A stretch of 64,000 nucleotides of DNA, from positions 57,347,302 to 57,411,301 of the forward strand of contig NC_088715.1 of the NCBI RefSeq assembly GCF_963576615.1, written 5' to 3'. Of the stretch, positions 49,378 through 62,177 are shown one piece after another; positions within the stretch are counted from its first letter, which is position 1, and each line of letters begins with the position of its first letter. The stretch is from Watersipora subatra (lineage: Eukaryota; Bryozoa; Gymnolaemata; Cheilostomatida; Watersiporidae). The notes below the pieces were generated by a model. The model saw nothing but the letters and a program-made list of their open reading frames with translations, was not told the DNA's origin and searched no databases. Position numbers and translations under genes: made by a program.

Positions 49378-49991
49378 CAGAAATAGCCTTAACGAAGGGC
49401 GGGGAGGGGGAGGGGGGACGACTTCGAAAGAATGACCAAGACGAGTAGACTCCTCGCTACTCTACCCGCGACGAGATTAGAAGCGTTATTACGTAACTAG
49501 CTAGGAGAAACGAAAAGGCTAGCACTCGCGTATAGGCTTAACGAAGAGAGGGAGACGACTTCGAAAGAGAAAGGCCGGTGAGAATAGCTTCGGTACTACC
49601 CGCGTCGAGATTAGAAGCGTTATTACGTAACTAGCTAGGAGAAGCGAATAGGCCACTCTCGGCGCGCGCGAATGCCGAAATCCTTTAATTACATCTATAC
49701 CGTAAAGAGAGTAAAGGCGAATCTAAAAGTTTTCTAAATACGCCGAAGGGAGTTTAAAAGTTGGCGCTTTCGCGCCAGTTACTGAACGGGACGAGCGAGA
49801 GACCGACTCCGAACTAGTCGAGGTAGGCCGGACCGCTTCGGCGAGACGGGCGGACCGGAAAAAACGCGACTAGTCTTCGGCCCCGGCGAGGCCTCTCGGT
49901 TTCTTCGAGCGGCTCGTTCGCCCTAAACGGGGACACTCGCTCGGCGGCGAATCGGCCGCGACTGAGCGACGGACGGCCGTCCGGGCAATTT

Positions 49992-50178
49992 ATCGCTTCT
50001 CGGCCTATTGGCTAAGATCAAAGTGTAGTATCTGTTCTAATCAGTTTAATATCTGATTCGCGGCGCATCGCGCCGCTACGATATTAATCTGATTTTTGGA
50101 ACGAGATGGAGCGCGGAAGCTTGCTTCGGCTCCGTCACGGGTTGTCTCGGTATCGCAGTACCTCCGAGCACGGCCCAC
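49992..50178 (+). ncRNA. RNU2: U2 snRNA gene, copy 30, intronless
   Basis: Uninterrupted. Its downstream spacer has GCGCCAGCG for GCGCCGGCG and a 14-heptamer minisatellite; both markers recur after copies 34 and 37. Confidence 0.96.
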
Positions 50179-50636
50179 TCCCCTCGTCGGGAGGCACGAA
50201 ACGAAAGATAAACTGAACCTACCTACTCGCCTACCTACTCGCCTACCTACCTACCTACCTACCTACCTACCCACGCGCCTACCGGAAAAAAATCTTTTGC
50301 CGCGAGGCGGCGCTTTAAATTAACGCGCTTAGCGCGTAAATTCTTCCCGAATTCGCGAAAAAAACGACGCGGAGCGCGAGGGGGACAGCTCCGATTTTAA
50401 CTAGGCGAAAAGCGTGAAAGCGAGGCGCCAGCGACTACGCGGGCGCTTCTTCGACGCCCGTTAGCCGCGCCGACTAGCGTTCGCCGCGATCGAGCGCCCG
50501 TTTCGCGCGCGTTCGCTTTCGACTAAGCGCTCAGCCGTCGCTCCGAAACTTTCGTCGCCGCCTCCGCCCTCGCCCTCTTTCCCCGGTCACGCGCTCGCGC
50601 ATCGCCAGCCCTTCGCCTACGTTTATTTCTATAGAC

Positions 50637-50752
50637 GTTGGGTGTTGGGTGTTGGGTGTTGGGTGTTGGGTGTTGGGTGTTGGGTGTTGGGTGTTGGGTG
50701 TTGGGTGTTGGGTGTTGGGTGTTGGGTGTTGGGTGTTGGGGTGTTCGGGGTG
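50637..50752 (+). repeat. Expanded GTTGGGT minisatellite after copy 30
   Basis: Fourteen heptamers plus the B-type tail, 116 bp. Confidence 0.95.
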
Positions 50753-50891
50753 AGCGGGTGGCGAGCGGACAGACGAGAGACCGCAAAGGTTTCGTTCGGG
50801 GCGGAAATCGCCCGAGACGAACCGACCCGTTCTATCTACGCGCTTCTTTAGTAGTCGAAAACTACGAATAATGAAAACTTTGATCTACATT

Positions 50892-50950
<59 letters not shown>

Positions 50951-51564
50951 CAGAAATAGCCTTAACGAAGGGCGGGGAGGGGGAGGGGGGACGACTTCGA
51001 AAGAATGACCAAGACGAGTAGACTCCTCGCTACTCTACCCGCGACGAGATTAGAAGCGTTATTACGTAACTAGCTAGGAGAAACGAAAAGGCTAGCACTC
51101 GCGTATAGGCTTAACGAAGAGAGGGAGACGACTTCGAAAGAGAAAGGCCGGTGAGAATAGCTTCGGTACTACCCGCGTCGAGATTAGAAGCGTTATTACG
51201 TAACTAGCTAGGAGAAGCGAATAGGCCACTCTCGGCGCGCGCGAATGCCGAAATCCTTTAATTACATCTATACCGTAAAGAGAGTAAAGGCGAATCTAAA
51301 AGTTTTCTAAATACGCCGAAGGGAGTTTAAAAGTTGGCGCTTTCGCGCCAGTTACTGAACGGGACGAGCGAGAGACCGACTCCGAACTAGTCGAGGTAGG
51401 CCGGACCGCTTCGGCGAGACGGGCGGACCGGAAAAAACGCGACTAGTCTTCGGCCCCGGCGAGGCCTCTCGGTTTCTTCGAGCGGCTCGTTCGCCCTAAA
51501 CGGGGACACTCGCTCGGCGGCGAATCGGCCGCGACTGAGCGACGGACGGCCGTCCGGGCAATTT

Positions 51565-51751
51565 ATCGCTTCTCGGCCTATTGGCTAAGATCAAAGTGTA
51601 GTATCTGTTCTAATCAGTTTAATATCTGATTCGCGGCGCATCGCGCCGCTACGATATTAATCTGATTTTTGGAACGAGATGGAGCGCGGAAGCTTGCTTC
51701 GGCTCCGTCACGGGTTGTCTCGGTATCGCAGTACCTCCGAGCACGGCCCAC
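51565..51751 (+). ncRNA. RNU2: U2 snRNA gene, copy 31, intronless
   Basis: Uninterrupted; basic B unit of 1489 bp. Confidence 0.96.
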
Positions 51752-52384
51752 TCCCCTCGTCGGGAGGCACGAAACGAAAGATAAACTGAACCTACCTACT
51801 CGCCTACCTACTCGCCTACCTACCTACCTACCTACCTACCCACGCGCCTACCGGAAAAAAATCTTTTGCCGCGAGGCGGCGCTTTAAATTAACGCGCTTA
51901 GCGCGTAAATTCTTCCCGAATTCGCGAAAAAAACGACGCGGAGCGCGAGGGGGACAGCTCCGATTTTAACTAGGCGAAAAGCGTGAAAGCGAGGCGCCGG
52001 CGACTACGCGGGCGCTTCTTCGACGCCCGTTAGCCGCGCCGACTAGCGTTCGCCGCGATCGAGCGCCCGTTTCGCGCGCGTTCGCTTTCGACTAAGCGCT
52101 CAGCCGTCGCTCCGAAACTTTCGTCGCCGCCTCCGCCCTCGCCCTCTTTCCCCGGTCACGCGCTCGCGCATCGCCAGCCCTTCGCCTACGTTTATTTCTA
52201 TAGACGTTGGGTGTTGGGTGTTGGGGTGTTGGGGTGTTCGGGGTGAGCGGGTGGCGAGCGGACAGACGAGAGACCGCAAAGGTTTCGTTCGGGGCGGAAA
52301 TCGCCCGAGACGAACCGACCCGTTCTATCTACGCGCTTCTTTAGTAGTCGAAAACTACGAATAATGAAAACTTTGATCTACATT

Positions 52385-52439
<55 letters not shown>

Positions 52440-53053
52440 CAGAAATAGCCTTAACGAAGGGCGGGGAGGGGGAGGGGGGACGACTTCGAAAGAATGACCA
52501 AGACGAGTAGACTCCTCGCTACTCTACCCGCGACGAGATTAGAAGCGTTATTACGTAACTAGCTAGGAGAAACGAAAAGGCTAGCACTCGCGTATAGGCT
52601 TAACGAAGAGAGGGAGACGACTTCGAAAGAGAAAGGCCGGTGAGAATAGCTTCGGTACTACCCGCGTCGAGATTAGAAGCGTTATTACGTAACTAGCTAG
52701 GAGAAGCGAATAGGCCACTCTCGGCGCGCGCGAATGCCGAAATCCTTTAATTACATCTATACCGTAAAGAGAGTAAAGGCGAATCTAAAAGTTTTCTAAA
52801 TACGCCGAAGGGAGTTTAAAAGTTGGCGCTTTCGCGCCAGTTACTGAACGGGACGAGCGAGAGACCGACTCCGAACTAGTCGAGGTAGGCCGGACCGCTT
52901 CGGCGAGACGGGCGGACCGGAAAAAACGCGACTAGTCTTCGGCCCCGGCGAGGCCTCTCGGTTTCTTCGAGCGGCTCGTTCGCCCTAAACGGGGACACTC
53001 GCTCGGCGGCGAATCGGCCGCGACTGAGCGACGGACGGCCGTCCGGGCAATTT

Positions 53054-53240
53054 ATCGCTTCTCGGCCTATTGGCTAAGATCAAAGTGTAGTATCTGTTCT
53101 AATCAGTTTAATATCTGATTCGCGGCGCATCGCGCCGCTACGATATTAATCTGATTTTTGGAACGAGATGGAGCGCGGAAGCTTGCTTCGGCTCCGTCAC
53201 GGGTTGTCTCGGTATCGCAGTACCTCCGAGCACGGCCCAC
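53054..53240 (+). ncRNA. RNU2: U2 snRNA gene, copy 32, intronless
   Basis: Uninterrupted; basic B unit of 1495 bp. Confidence 0.96.
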
Positions 53241-53873
53241 TCCCCTCGTCGGGAGGCACGAAACGAAAGATAAACTGAACCTACCTACTCGCCTACCTAC
53301 TCGCCTACCTACCTACCTACCTACCTACCCACGCGCCTACCGGAAAAAAATCTTTTGCCGCGAGGCGGCGCTTTAAATTAACGCGCTTAGCGCGTAAATT
53401 CTTCCCGAATTCGCGAAAAAAACGACGCGGAGCGCGAGGGGGACAGCTCCGATTTTAACTAGGCGAAAAGCGTGAAAGCGAGGCGCCGGCGACTACGCGG
53501 GCGCTTCTTCGACGCCCGTTAGCCGCGCCGACTAGCGTTCGCCGCGATCGAGCGCCCGTTTCGCGCGCGTTCGCTTTCGACTAAGCGCTCAGCCGTCGCT
53601 CCGAAACTTTCGTCGCCGCCTCCGCCCTCGCCCTCTTTCCCCGGTCACGCGCTCGCGCATCGCCAGCCCTTCGCCTACGTTTATTTCTATAGACGTTGGG
53701 TGTTGGGTGTTGGGGTGTTGGGGTGTTCGGGGTGAGCGGGTGGCGAGCGGACAGACGAGAGACCGCAAAGGTTTCGTTCGGGGCGGAAATCGCCCGAGAC
53801 GAACCGACCCGTTCTATCTACGCGCTTCTTTAGTAGTCGAAAACTACGAATAATGAAAACTTTGATCTACATT

Positions 53874-53934
<61 letters not shown>

Positions 53935-54548
53935 CAGAAATAGCCTTAACGAAGGGCGGGGAGGGGGAGGGGGGACGACTTCGAAAGAATGACCAAGACG
54001 AGTAGACTCCTCGCTACTCTACCCGCGACGAGATTAGAAGCGTTATTACGTAACTAGCTAGGAGAAACGAAAAGGCTAGCACTCGCGTATAGGCTTAACG
54101 AAGAGAGGGAGACGACTTCGAAAGAGAAAGGCCGGTGAGAATAGCTTCGGTACTACCCGCGTCGAGATTAGAAGCGTTATTACGTAACTAGCTAGGAGAA
54201 GCGAATAGGCCACTCTCGGCGCGCGCGAATGCCGAAATCCTTTAATTACATCTATACCGTAAAGAGAGTAAAGGCGAATCTAAAAGTTTTCTAAATACGC
54301 CGAAGGGAGTTTAAAAGTTGGCGCTTTCGCGCCAGTTACTGAACGGGACGAGCGAGAGACCGACTCCGAACTAGTCGAGGTAGGCCGGACCGCTTCGGCG
54401 AGACGGGCGGACCGGAAAAAACGCGACTAGTCTTCGGCCCCGGCGAGGCCTCTCGGTTTCTTCGAGCGGCTCGTTCGCCCTAAACGGGGACACTCGCTCG
54501 GCGGCGAATCGGCCGCGACTGAGCGACGGACGGCCGTCCGGGCAATTT

Positions 54549-54735
54549 ATCGCTTCTCGGCCTATTGGCTAAGATCAAAGTGTAGTATCTGTTCTAATCA
54601 GTTTAATATCTGATTCGCGGCGCATCGCGCCGCTACGATATTAATCTGATTTTTGGAACGAGATGGAGCGCGGAAGCTTGCTTCGGCTCCGTCACGGGTT
54701 GTCTCGGTATCGCAGTACCTCCGAGCACGGCCCAC
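54549..54735 (+). ncRNA. RNU2: U2 snRNA gene, copy 33, intronless
   Basis: Uninterrupted; longer CTAC tract, unit of 1493 bp. Confidence 0.96.
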
Positions 54736-55372
54736 TCCCCTCGTCGGGAGGCACGAAACGAAAGATAAACTGAACCTACCTACTCGCCTACCTACTCGCC
54801 TACCTACCTACCTACCTACCTACCTACCCACGCGCCTACCGGAAAAAAATCTTTTGCCGCGAGGCGGCGCTTTAAATTAACGCGCTTAGCGCGTAAATTC
54901 TTCCCGAATTCGCGAAAAAAACGACGCGGAGCGCGAGGGGGACAGCTCCGATTTTAACTAGGCGAAAAGCGTGAAAGCGAGGCGCCGGCGACTACGCGGG
55001 CGCTTCTTCGACGCCCGTTAGCCGCGCCGACTAGCGTTCGCCGCGATCGAGCGCCCGTTTCGCGCGCGTTCGCTTTCGACTAAGCGCTCAGCCGTCGCTC
55101 CGAAACTTTCGTCGCCGCCTCCGCCCTCGCCCTCTTTCCCCGGTCACGCGCTCGCGCATCGCCAGCCCTTCGCCTACGTTTATTTCTATAGACGTTGGGT
55201 GTTGGGTGTTGGGGTGTTGGGGTGTTCGGGGTGAGCGGGTGGCGAGCGGACAGACGAGAGACCGCAAAGGTTTCGTTCGGGGCGGAAATCGCCCGAGACG
55301 AACCGACCCGTTCTATCTACGCGCTTCTTTAGTAGTCGAAAACTACGAATAATGAAAACTTTGATCTACATT

Positions 55373-55427
<55 letters not shown>

Positions 55428-56041
55428 CAGAAATAGCCTTAACGAAGGGCGGGGAGGGGGAGGGGGGACGACTTCGAAAGAATGACCAAGACGAGTAGAC
55501 TCCTCGCTACTCTACCCGCGACGAGATTAGAAGCGTTATTACGTAACTAGCTAGGAGAAACGAAAAGGCTAGCACTCGCGTATAGGCTTAACGAAGAGAG
55601 GGAGACGACTTCGAAAGAGAAAGGCCGGTGAGAATAGCTTCGGTACTACCCGCGTCGAGATTAGAAGCGTTATTACGTAACTAGCTAGGAGAAGCGAATA
55701 GGCCACTCTCGGCGCGCGCGAATGCCGAAATCCTTTAATTACATCTATACCGTAAAGAGAGTAAAGGCGAATCTAAAAGTTTTCTAAATACGCCGAAGGG
55801 AGTTTAAAAGTTGGCGCTTTCGCGCCAGTTACTGAACGGGACGAGCGAGAGACCGACTCCGAACTAGTCGAGGTAGGCCGGACCGCTTCGGCGAGACGGG
55901 CGGACCGGAAAAAACGCGACTAGTCTTCGGCCCCGGCGAGGCCTCTCGGTTTCTTCGAGCGGCTCGTTCGCCCTAAACGGGGACACTCGCTCGGCGGCGA
56001 ATCGGCCGCGACTGAGCGACGGACGGCCGTCCGGGCAATTT

Positions 56042-56228
56042 ATCGCTTCTCGGCCTATTGGCTAAGATCAAAGTGTAGTATCTGTTCTAATCAGTTTAAT
56101 ATCTGATTCGCGGCGCATCGCGCCGCTACGATATTAATCTGATTTTTGGAACGAGATGGAGCGCGGAAGCTTGCTTCGGCTCCGTCACGGGTTGTCTCGG
56201 TATCGCAGTACCTCCGAGCACGGCCCAC
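56042..56228 (+). ncRNA. RNU2: U2 snRNA gene, copy 34, intronless
   Basis: Uninterrupted; counterpart of copy 30, offset 6050 bp, with an identical unit length of 1573 bp. Confidence 0.96.
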
Positions 56229-56686
56229 TCCCCTCGTCGGGAGGCACGAAACGAAAGATAAACTGAACCTACCTACTCGCCTACCTACTCGCCTACCTAC
56301 CTACCTACCTACCTACCTACCCACGCGCCTACCGGAAAAAAATCTTTTGCCGCGAGGCGGCGCTTTAAATTAACGCGCTTAGCGCGTAAATTCTTCCCGA
56401 ATTCGCGAAAAAAACGACGCGGAGCGCGAGGGGGACAGCTCCGATTTTAACTAGGCGAAAAGCGTGAAAGCGAGGCGCCAGCGACTACGCGGGCGCTTCT
56501 TCGACGCCCGTTAGCCGCGCCGACTAGCGTTCGCCGCGATCGAGCGCCCGTTTCGCGCGCGTTCGCTTTCGACTAAGCGCTCAGCCGTCGCTCCGAAACT
56601 TTCGTCGCCGCCTCCGCCCTCGCCCTCTTTCCCCGGTCACGCGCTCGCGCATCGCCAGCCCTTCGCCTACGTTTATTTCTATAGAC

Positions 56687-56802
56687 GTTGGGTGTTGGGT
56701 GTTGGGTGTTGGGTGTTGGGTGTTGGGTGTTGGGTGTTGGGTGTTGGGTGTTGGGTGTTGGGTGTTGGGTGTTGGGTGTTGGGTGTTGGGGTGTTCGGGG
56801 TG
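56687..56802 (+). repeat. Expanded GTTGGGT minisatellite after copy 34
   Basis: Fourteen heptamers, same length as after copy 30. Confidence 0.95.
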
Positions 56803-56941
56803 AGCGGGTGGCGAGCGGACAGACGAGAGACCGCAAAGGTTTCGTTCGGGGCGGAAATCGCCCGAGACGAACCGACCCGTTCTATCTACGCGCTTCTTTA
56901 GTAGTCGAAAACTACGAATAATGAAAACTTTGATCTACATT

Positions 56942-57000
<59 letters not shown>

Positions 57001-57614
57001 CAGAAATAGCCTTAACGAAGGGCGGGGAGGGGGAGGGGGGACGACTTCGAAAGAATGACCAAGACGAGTAGACTCCTCGCTACTCTACCCGCGACGAGAT
57101 TAGAAGCGTTATTACGTAACTAGCTAGGAGAAACGAAAAGGCTAGCACTCGCGTATAGGCTTAACGAAGAGAGGGAGACGACTTCGAAAGAGAAAGGCCG
57201 GTGAGAATAGCTTCGGTACTACCCGCGTCGAGATTAGAAGCGTTATTACGTAACTAGCTAGGAGAAGCGAATAGGCCACTCTCGGCGCGCGCGAATGCCG
57301 AAATCCTTTAATTACATCTATACCGTAAAGAGAGTAAAGGCGAATCTAAAAGTTTTCTAAATACGCCGAAGGGAGTTTAAAAGTTGGCGCTTTCGCGCCA
57401 GTTACTGAACGGGACGAGCGAGAGACCGACTCCGAACTAGTCGAGGTAGGCCGGACCGCTTCGGCGAGACGGGCGGACCGGAAAAAACGCGACTAGTCTT
57501 CGGCCCCGGCGAGGCCTCTCGGTTTCTTCGAGCGGCTCGTTCGCCCTAAACGGGGACACTCGCTCGGCGGCGAATCGGCCGCGACTGAGCGACGGACGGC
57601 CGTCCGGGCAATTT

Positions 57615-57801
57615 ATCGCTTCTCGGCCTATTGGCTAAGATCAAAGTGTAGTATCTGTTCTAATCAGTTTAATATCTGATTCGCGGCGCATCGCGCCGCT
57701 ACGATATTAATCTGATTTTTGGAACGAGATGGAGCGCGGAAGCTTGCTTCGGCTCCGTCACGGGTTGTCTCGGTATCGCAGTACCTCCGAGCACGGCCCA
57801 C
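57615..57801 (+). ncRNA. RNU2: U2 snRNA gene, copy 35, intronless
   Basis: Uninterrupted. The following minisatellite (from about 58257) lacks one GTTGGGGT and gives a shorter unit of 1483 bp. Confidence 0.96.
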
Positions 57802-58426
57802 TCCCCTCGTCGGGAGGCACGAAACGAAAGATAAACTGAACCTACCTACTCGCCTACCTACTCGCCTACCTACCTACCTACCTACCTACCCACGCGCCTA
57901 CCGGAAAAAAATCTTTTGCCGCGAGGCGGCGCTTTAAATTAACGCGCTTAGCGCGTAAATTCTTCCCGAATTCGCGAAAAAAACGACGCGGAGCGCGAGG
58001 GGGACAGCTCCGATTTTAACTAGGCGAAAAGCGTGAAAGCGAGGCGCCGGCGACTACGCGGGCGCTTCTTCGACGCCCGTTAGCCGCGCCGACTAGCGTT
58101 CGCCGCGATCGAGCGCCCGTTTCGCGCGCGTTCGCTTTCGACTAAGCGCTCAGCCGTCGCTCCGAAACTTTCGTCGCCGCCTCCGCCCTCGCCCTCTTTC
58201 CCCGGTCACGCGCTCGCGCATCGCCAGCCCTTCGCCTACGTTTATTTCTATAGACGTTGGGTGTTGGGTGTTGGGGTGTTCGGGGTGAGCGGGTGGCGAG
58301 CGGACAGACGAGAGACCGCAAAGGTTTCGTTCGGGGCGGAAATCGCCCGAGACGAACCGACCCGTTCTATCTACGCGCTTCTTTAGTAGTCGAAAACTAC
58401 GAATAATGAAAACTTTGATCTACATT

Positions 58427-58483
<57 letters not shown>

Positions 58484-59097
58484 CAGAAATAGCCTTAACG
58501 AAGGGCGGGGAGGGGGAGGGGGGACGACTTCGAAAGAATGACCAAGACGAGTAGACTCCTCGCTACTCTACCCGCGACGAGATTAGAAGCGTTATTACGT
58601 AACTAGCTAGGAGAAACGAAAAGGCTAGCACTCGCGTATAGGCTTAACGAAGAGAGGGAGACGACTTCGAAAGAGAAAGGCCGGTGAGAATAGCTTCGGT
58701 ACTACCCGCGTCGAGATTAGAAGCGTTATTACGTAACTAGCTAGGAGAAGCGAATAGGCCACTCTCGGCGCGCGCGAATGCCGAAATCCTTTAATTACAT
58801 CTATACCGTAAAGAGAGTAAAGGCGAATCTAAAAGTTTTCTAAATACGCCGAAGGGAGTTTAAAAGTTGGCGCTTTCGCGCCAGTTACTGAACGGGACGA
58901 GCGAGAGACCGACTCCGAACTAGTCGAGGTAGGCCGGACCGCTTCGGCGAGACGGGCGGACCGGAAAAAACGCGACTAGTCTTCGGCCCCGGCGAGGCCT
59001 CTCGGTTTCTTCGAGCGGCTCGTTCGCCCTAAACGGGGACACTCGCTCGGCGGCGAATCGGCCGCGACTGAGCGACGGACGGCCGTCCGGGCAATTT

Positions 59098-59284
59098 ATC
59101 GCTTCTCGGCCTATTGGCTAAGATCAAAGTGTAGTATCTGTTCTAATCAGTTTAATATCTGATTCGCGGCGCATCGCGCCGCTACGATATTAATCTGATT
59201 TTTGGAACGAGATGGAGCGCGGAAGCTTGCTTCGGCTCCGTCACGGGTTGTCTCGGTATCGCAGTACCTCCGAGCACGGCCCAC
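59098..59284 (+). ncRNA. RNU2: U2 snRNA gene, copy 36, intronless
   Basis: Uninterrupted; basic B unit of 1497 bp. Confidence 0.96.
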
Positions 59285-59921
59285 TCCCCTCGTCGGGAGG
59301 CACGAAACGAAAGATAAACTGAACCTACCTACTCGCCTACCTACTCGCCTACCTACCTACCTACCTACCTACCTACCCACGCGCCTACCGGAAAAAAATC
59401 TTTTGCCGCGAGGCGGCGCTTTAAATTAACGCGCTTAGCGCGTAAATTCTTCCCGAATTCGCGAAAAAAACGACGCGGAGCGCGAGGGGGACAGCTCCGA
59501 TTTTAACTAGGCGAAAAGCGTGAAAGCGAGGCGCCGGCGACTACGCGGGCGCTTCTTCGACGCCCGTTAGCCGCGCCGACTAGCGTTCGCCGCGATCGAG
59601 CGCCCGTTTCGCGCGCGTTCGCTTTCGACTAAGCGCTCAGCCGTCGCTCCGAAACTTTCGTCGCCGCCTCCGCCCTCGCCCTCTTTCCCCGGTCACGCGC
59701 TCGCGCATCGCCAGCCCTTCGCCTACGTTTATTTCTATAGACGTTGGGTGTTGGGTGTTGGGGTGTTGGGGTGTTCGGGGTGAGCGGGTGGCGAGCGGAC
59801 AGACGAGAGACCGCAAAGGTTTCGTTCGGGGCGGAAATCGCCCGAGACGAACCGACCCGTTCTATCTACGCGCTTCTTTAGTAGTCGAAAACTACGAATA
59901 ATGAAAACTTTGATCTACATT

Positions 59922-59980
<59 letters not shown>

Positions 59981-60594
59981 CAGAAATAGCCTTAACGAAG
60001 GGCGGGGAGGGGGAGGGGGGACGACTTCGAAAGAATGACCAAGACGAGTAGACTCCTCGCTACTCTACCCGCGACGAGATTAGAAGCGTTATTACGTAAC
60101 TAGCTAGGAGAAACGAAAAGGCTAGCACTCGCGTATAGGCTTAACGAAGAGAGGGAGACGACTTCGAAAGAGAAAGGCCGGTGAGAATAGCTTCGGTACT
60201 ACCCGCGTCGAGATTAGAAGCGTTATTACGTAACTAGCTAGGAGAAGCGAATAGGCCACTCTCGGCGCGCGCGAATGCCGAAATCCTTTAATTACATCTA
60301 TACCGTAAAGAGAGTAAAGGCGAATCTAAAAGTTTTCTAAATACGCCGAAGGGAGTTTAAAAGTTGGCGCTTTCGCGCCAGTTACTGAACGGGACGAGCG
60401 AGAGACCGACTCCGAACTAGTCGAGGTAGGCCGGACCGCTTCGGCGAGACGGGCGGACCGGAAAAAACGCGACTAGTCTTCGGCCCCGGCGAGGCCTCTC
60501 GGTTTCTTCGAGCGGCTCGTTCGCCCTAAACGGGGACACTCGCTCGGCGGCGAATCGGCCGCGACTGAGCGACGGACGGCCGTCCGGGCAATTT

Positions 60595-60781
60595 ATCGCT
60601 TCTCGGCCTATTGGCTAAGATCAAAGTGTAGTATCTGTTCTAATCAGTTTAATATCTGATTCGCGGCGCATCGCGCCGCTACGATATTAATCTGATTTTT
60701 GGAACGAGATGGAGCGCGGAAGCTTGCTTCGGCTCCGTCACGGGTTGTCTCGGTATCGCAGTACCTCCGAGCACGGCCCAC
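60595..60781 (+). ncRNA. RNU2: U2 snRNA gene, copy 37, intronless
   Basis: Uninterrupted; third member of the 30/34/37 marker group. Confidence 0.96.
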
Positions 60782-61239
60782 TCCCCTCGTCGGGAGGCAC
60801 GAAACGAAAGATAAACTGAACCTACCTACTCGCCTACCTACTCGCCTACCTACCTACCTACCTACCTACCTACCCACGCGCCTACCGGAAAAAAATCTTT
60901 TGCCGCGAGGCGGCGCTTTAAATTAACGCGCTTAGCGCGTAAATTCTTCCCGAATTCGCGAAAAAAACGACGCGGAGCGCGAGGGGGACAGCTCCGATTT
61001 TAACTAGGCGAAAAGCGTGAAAGCGAGGCGCCAGCGACTACGCGGGCGCTTCTTCGACGCCCGTTAGCCGCGCCGACTAGCGTTCGCCGCGATCGAGCGC
61101 CCGTTTCGCGCGCGTTCGCTTTCGACTAAGCGCTCAGCCGTCGCTCCGAAACTTTCGTCGCCGCCTCCGCCCTCGCCCTCTTTCCCCGGTCACGCGCTCG
61201 CGCATCGCCAGCCCTTCGCCTACGTTTATTTCTATAGAC

Positions 61240-61355
61240 GTTGGGTGTTGGGTGTTGGGTGTTGGGTGTTGGGTGTTGGGTGTTGGGTGTTGGGTGTTGG
61301 GTGTTGGGTGTTGGGTGTTGGGTGTTGGGTGTTGGGTGTTGGGGTGTTCGGGGTG
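61240..61355 (+). repeat. Expanded GTTGGGT minisatellite after copy 37
   Basis: Fourteen heptamers, the same 116 bp as after copies 30 and 34. It is followed by the longest (TA)n tract in the window (61497-61563). Confidence 0.95.
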
Positions 61356-61494
61356 AGCGGGTGGCGAGCGGACAGACGAGAGACCGCAAAGGTTTCGTTC
61401 GGGGCGGAAATCGCCCGAGACGAACCGACCCGTTCTATCTACGCGCTTCTTTAGTAGTCGAAAACTACGAATAATGAAAACTTTGATCTACATT

Positions 61495-61563
<69 letters not shown>

Positions 61564-62177
61564 CAGAAATAGCCTTAACGAAGGGCGGGGAGGGGGAGGG
61601 GGGACGACTTCGAAAGAATGACCAAGACGAGTAGACTCCTCGCTACTCTACCCGCGACGAGATTAGAAGCGTTATTACGTAACTAGCTAGGAGAAACGAA
61701 AAGGCTAGCACTCGCGTATAGGCTTAACGAAGAGAGGGAGACGACTTCGAAAGAGAAAGGCCGGTGAGAATAGCTTCGGTACTACCCGCGTCGAGATTAG
61801 AAGCGTTATTACGTAACTAGCTAGGAGAAGCGAATAGGCCACTCTCGGCGCGCGCGAATGCCGAAATCCTTTAATTACATCTATACCGTAAAGAGAGTAA
61901 AGGCGAATCTAAAAGTTTTCTAAATACGCCGAAGGGAGTTTAAAAGTTGGCGCTTTCGCGCCAGTTACTGAACGGGACGAGCGAGAGACCGACTCCGAAC
62001 TAGTCGAGGTAGGCCGGACCGCTTCGGCGAGACGGGCGGACCGGAAAAAACGCGACTAGTCTTCGGCCCCGGCGAGGCCTCTCGGTTTCTTCGAGCGGCT
62101 CGTTCGCCCTAAACGGGGACACTCGCTCGGCGGCGAGTCGGCCGCGACTGAGCGACGGACGGCCGTCCGGGCAATTT

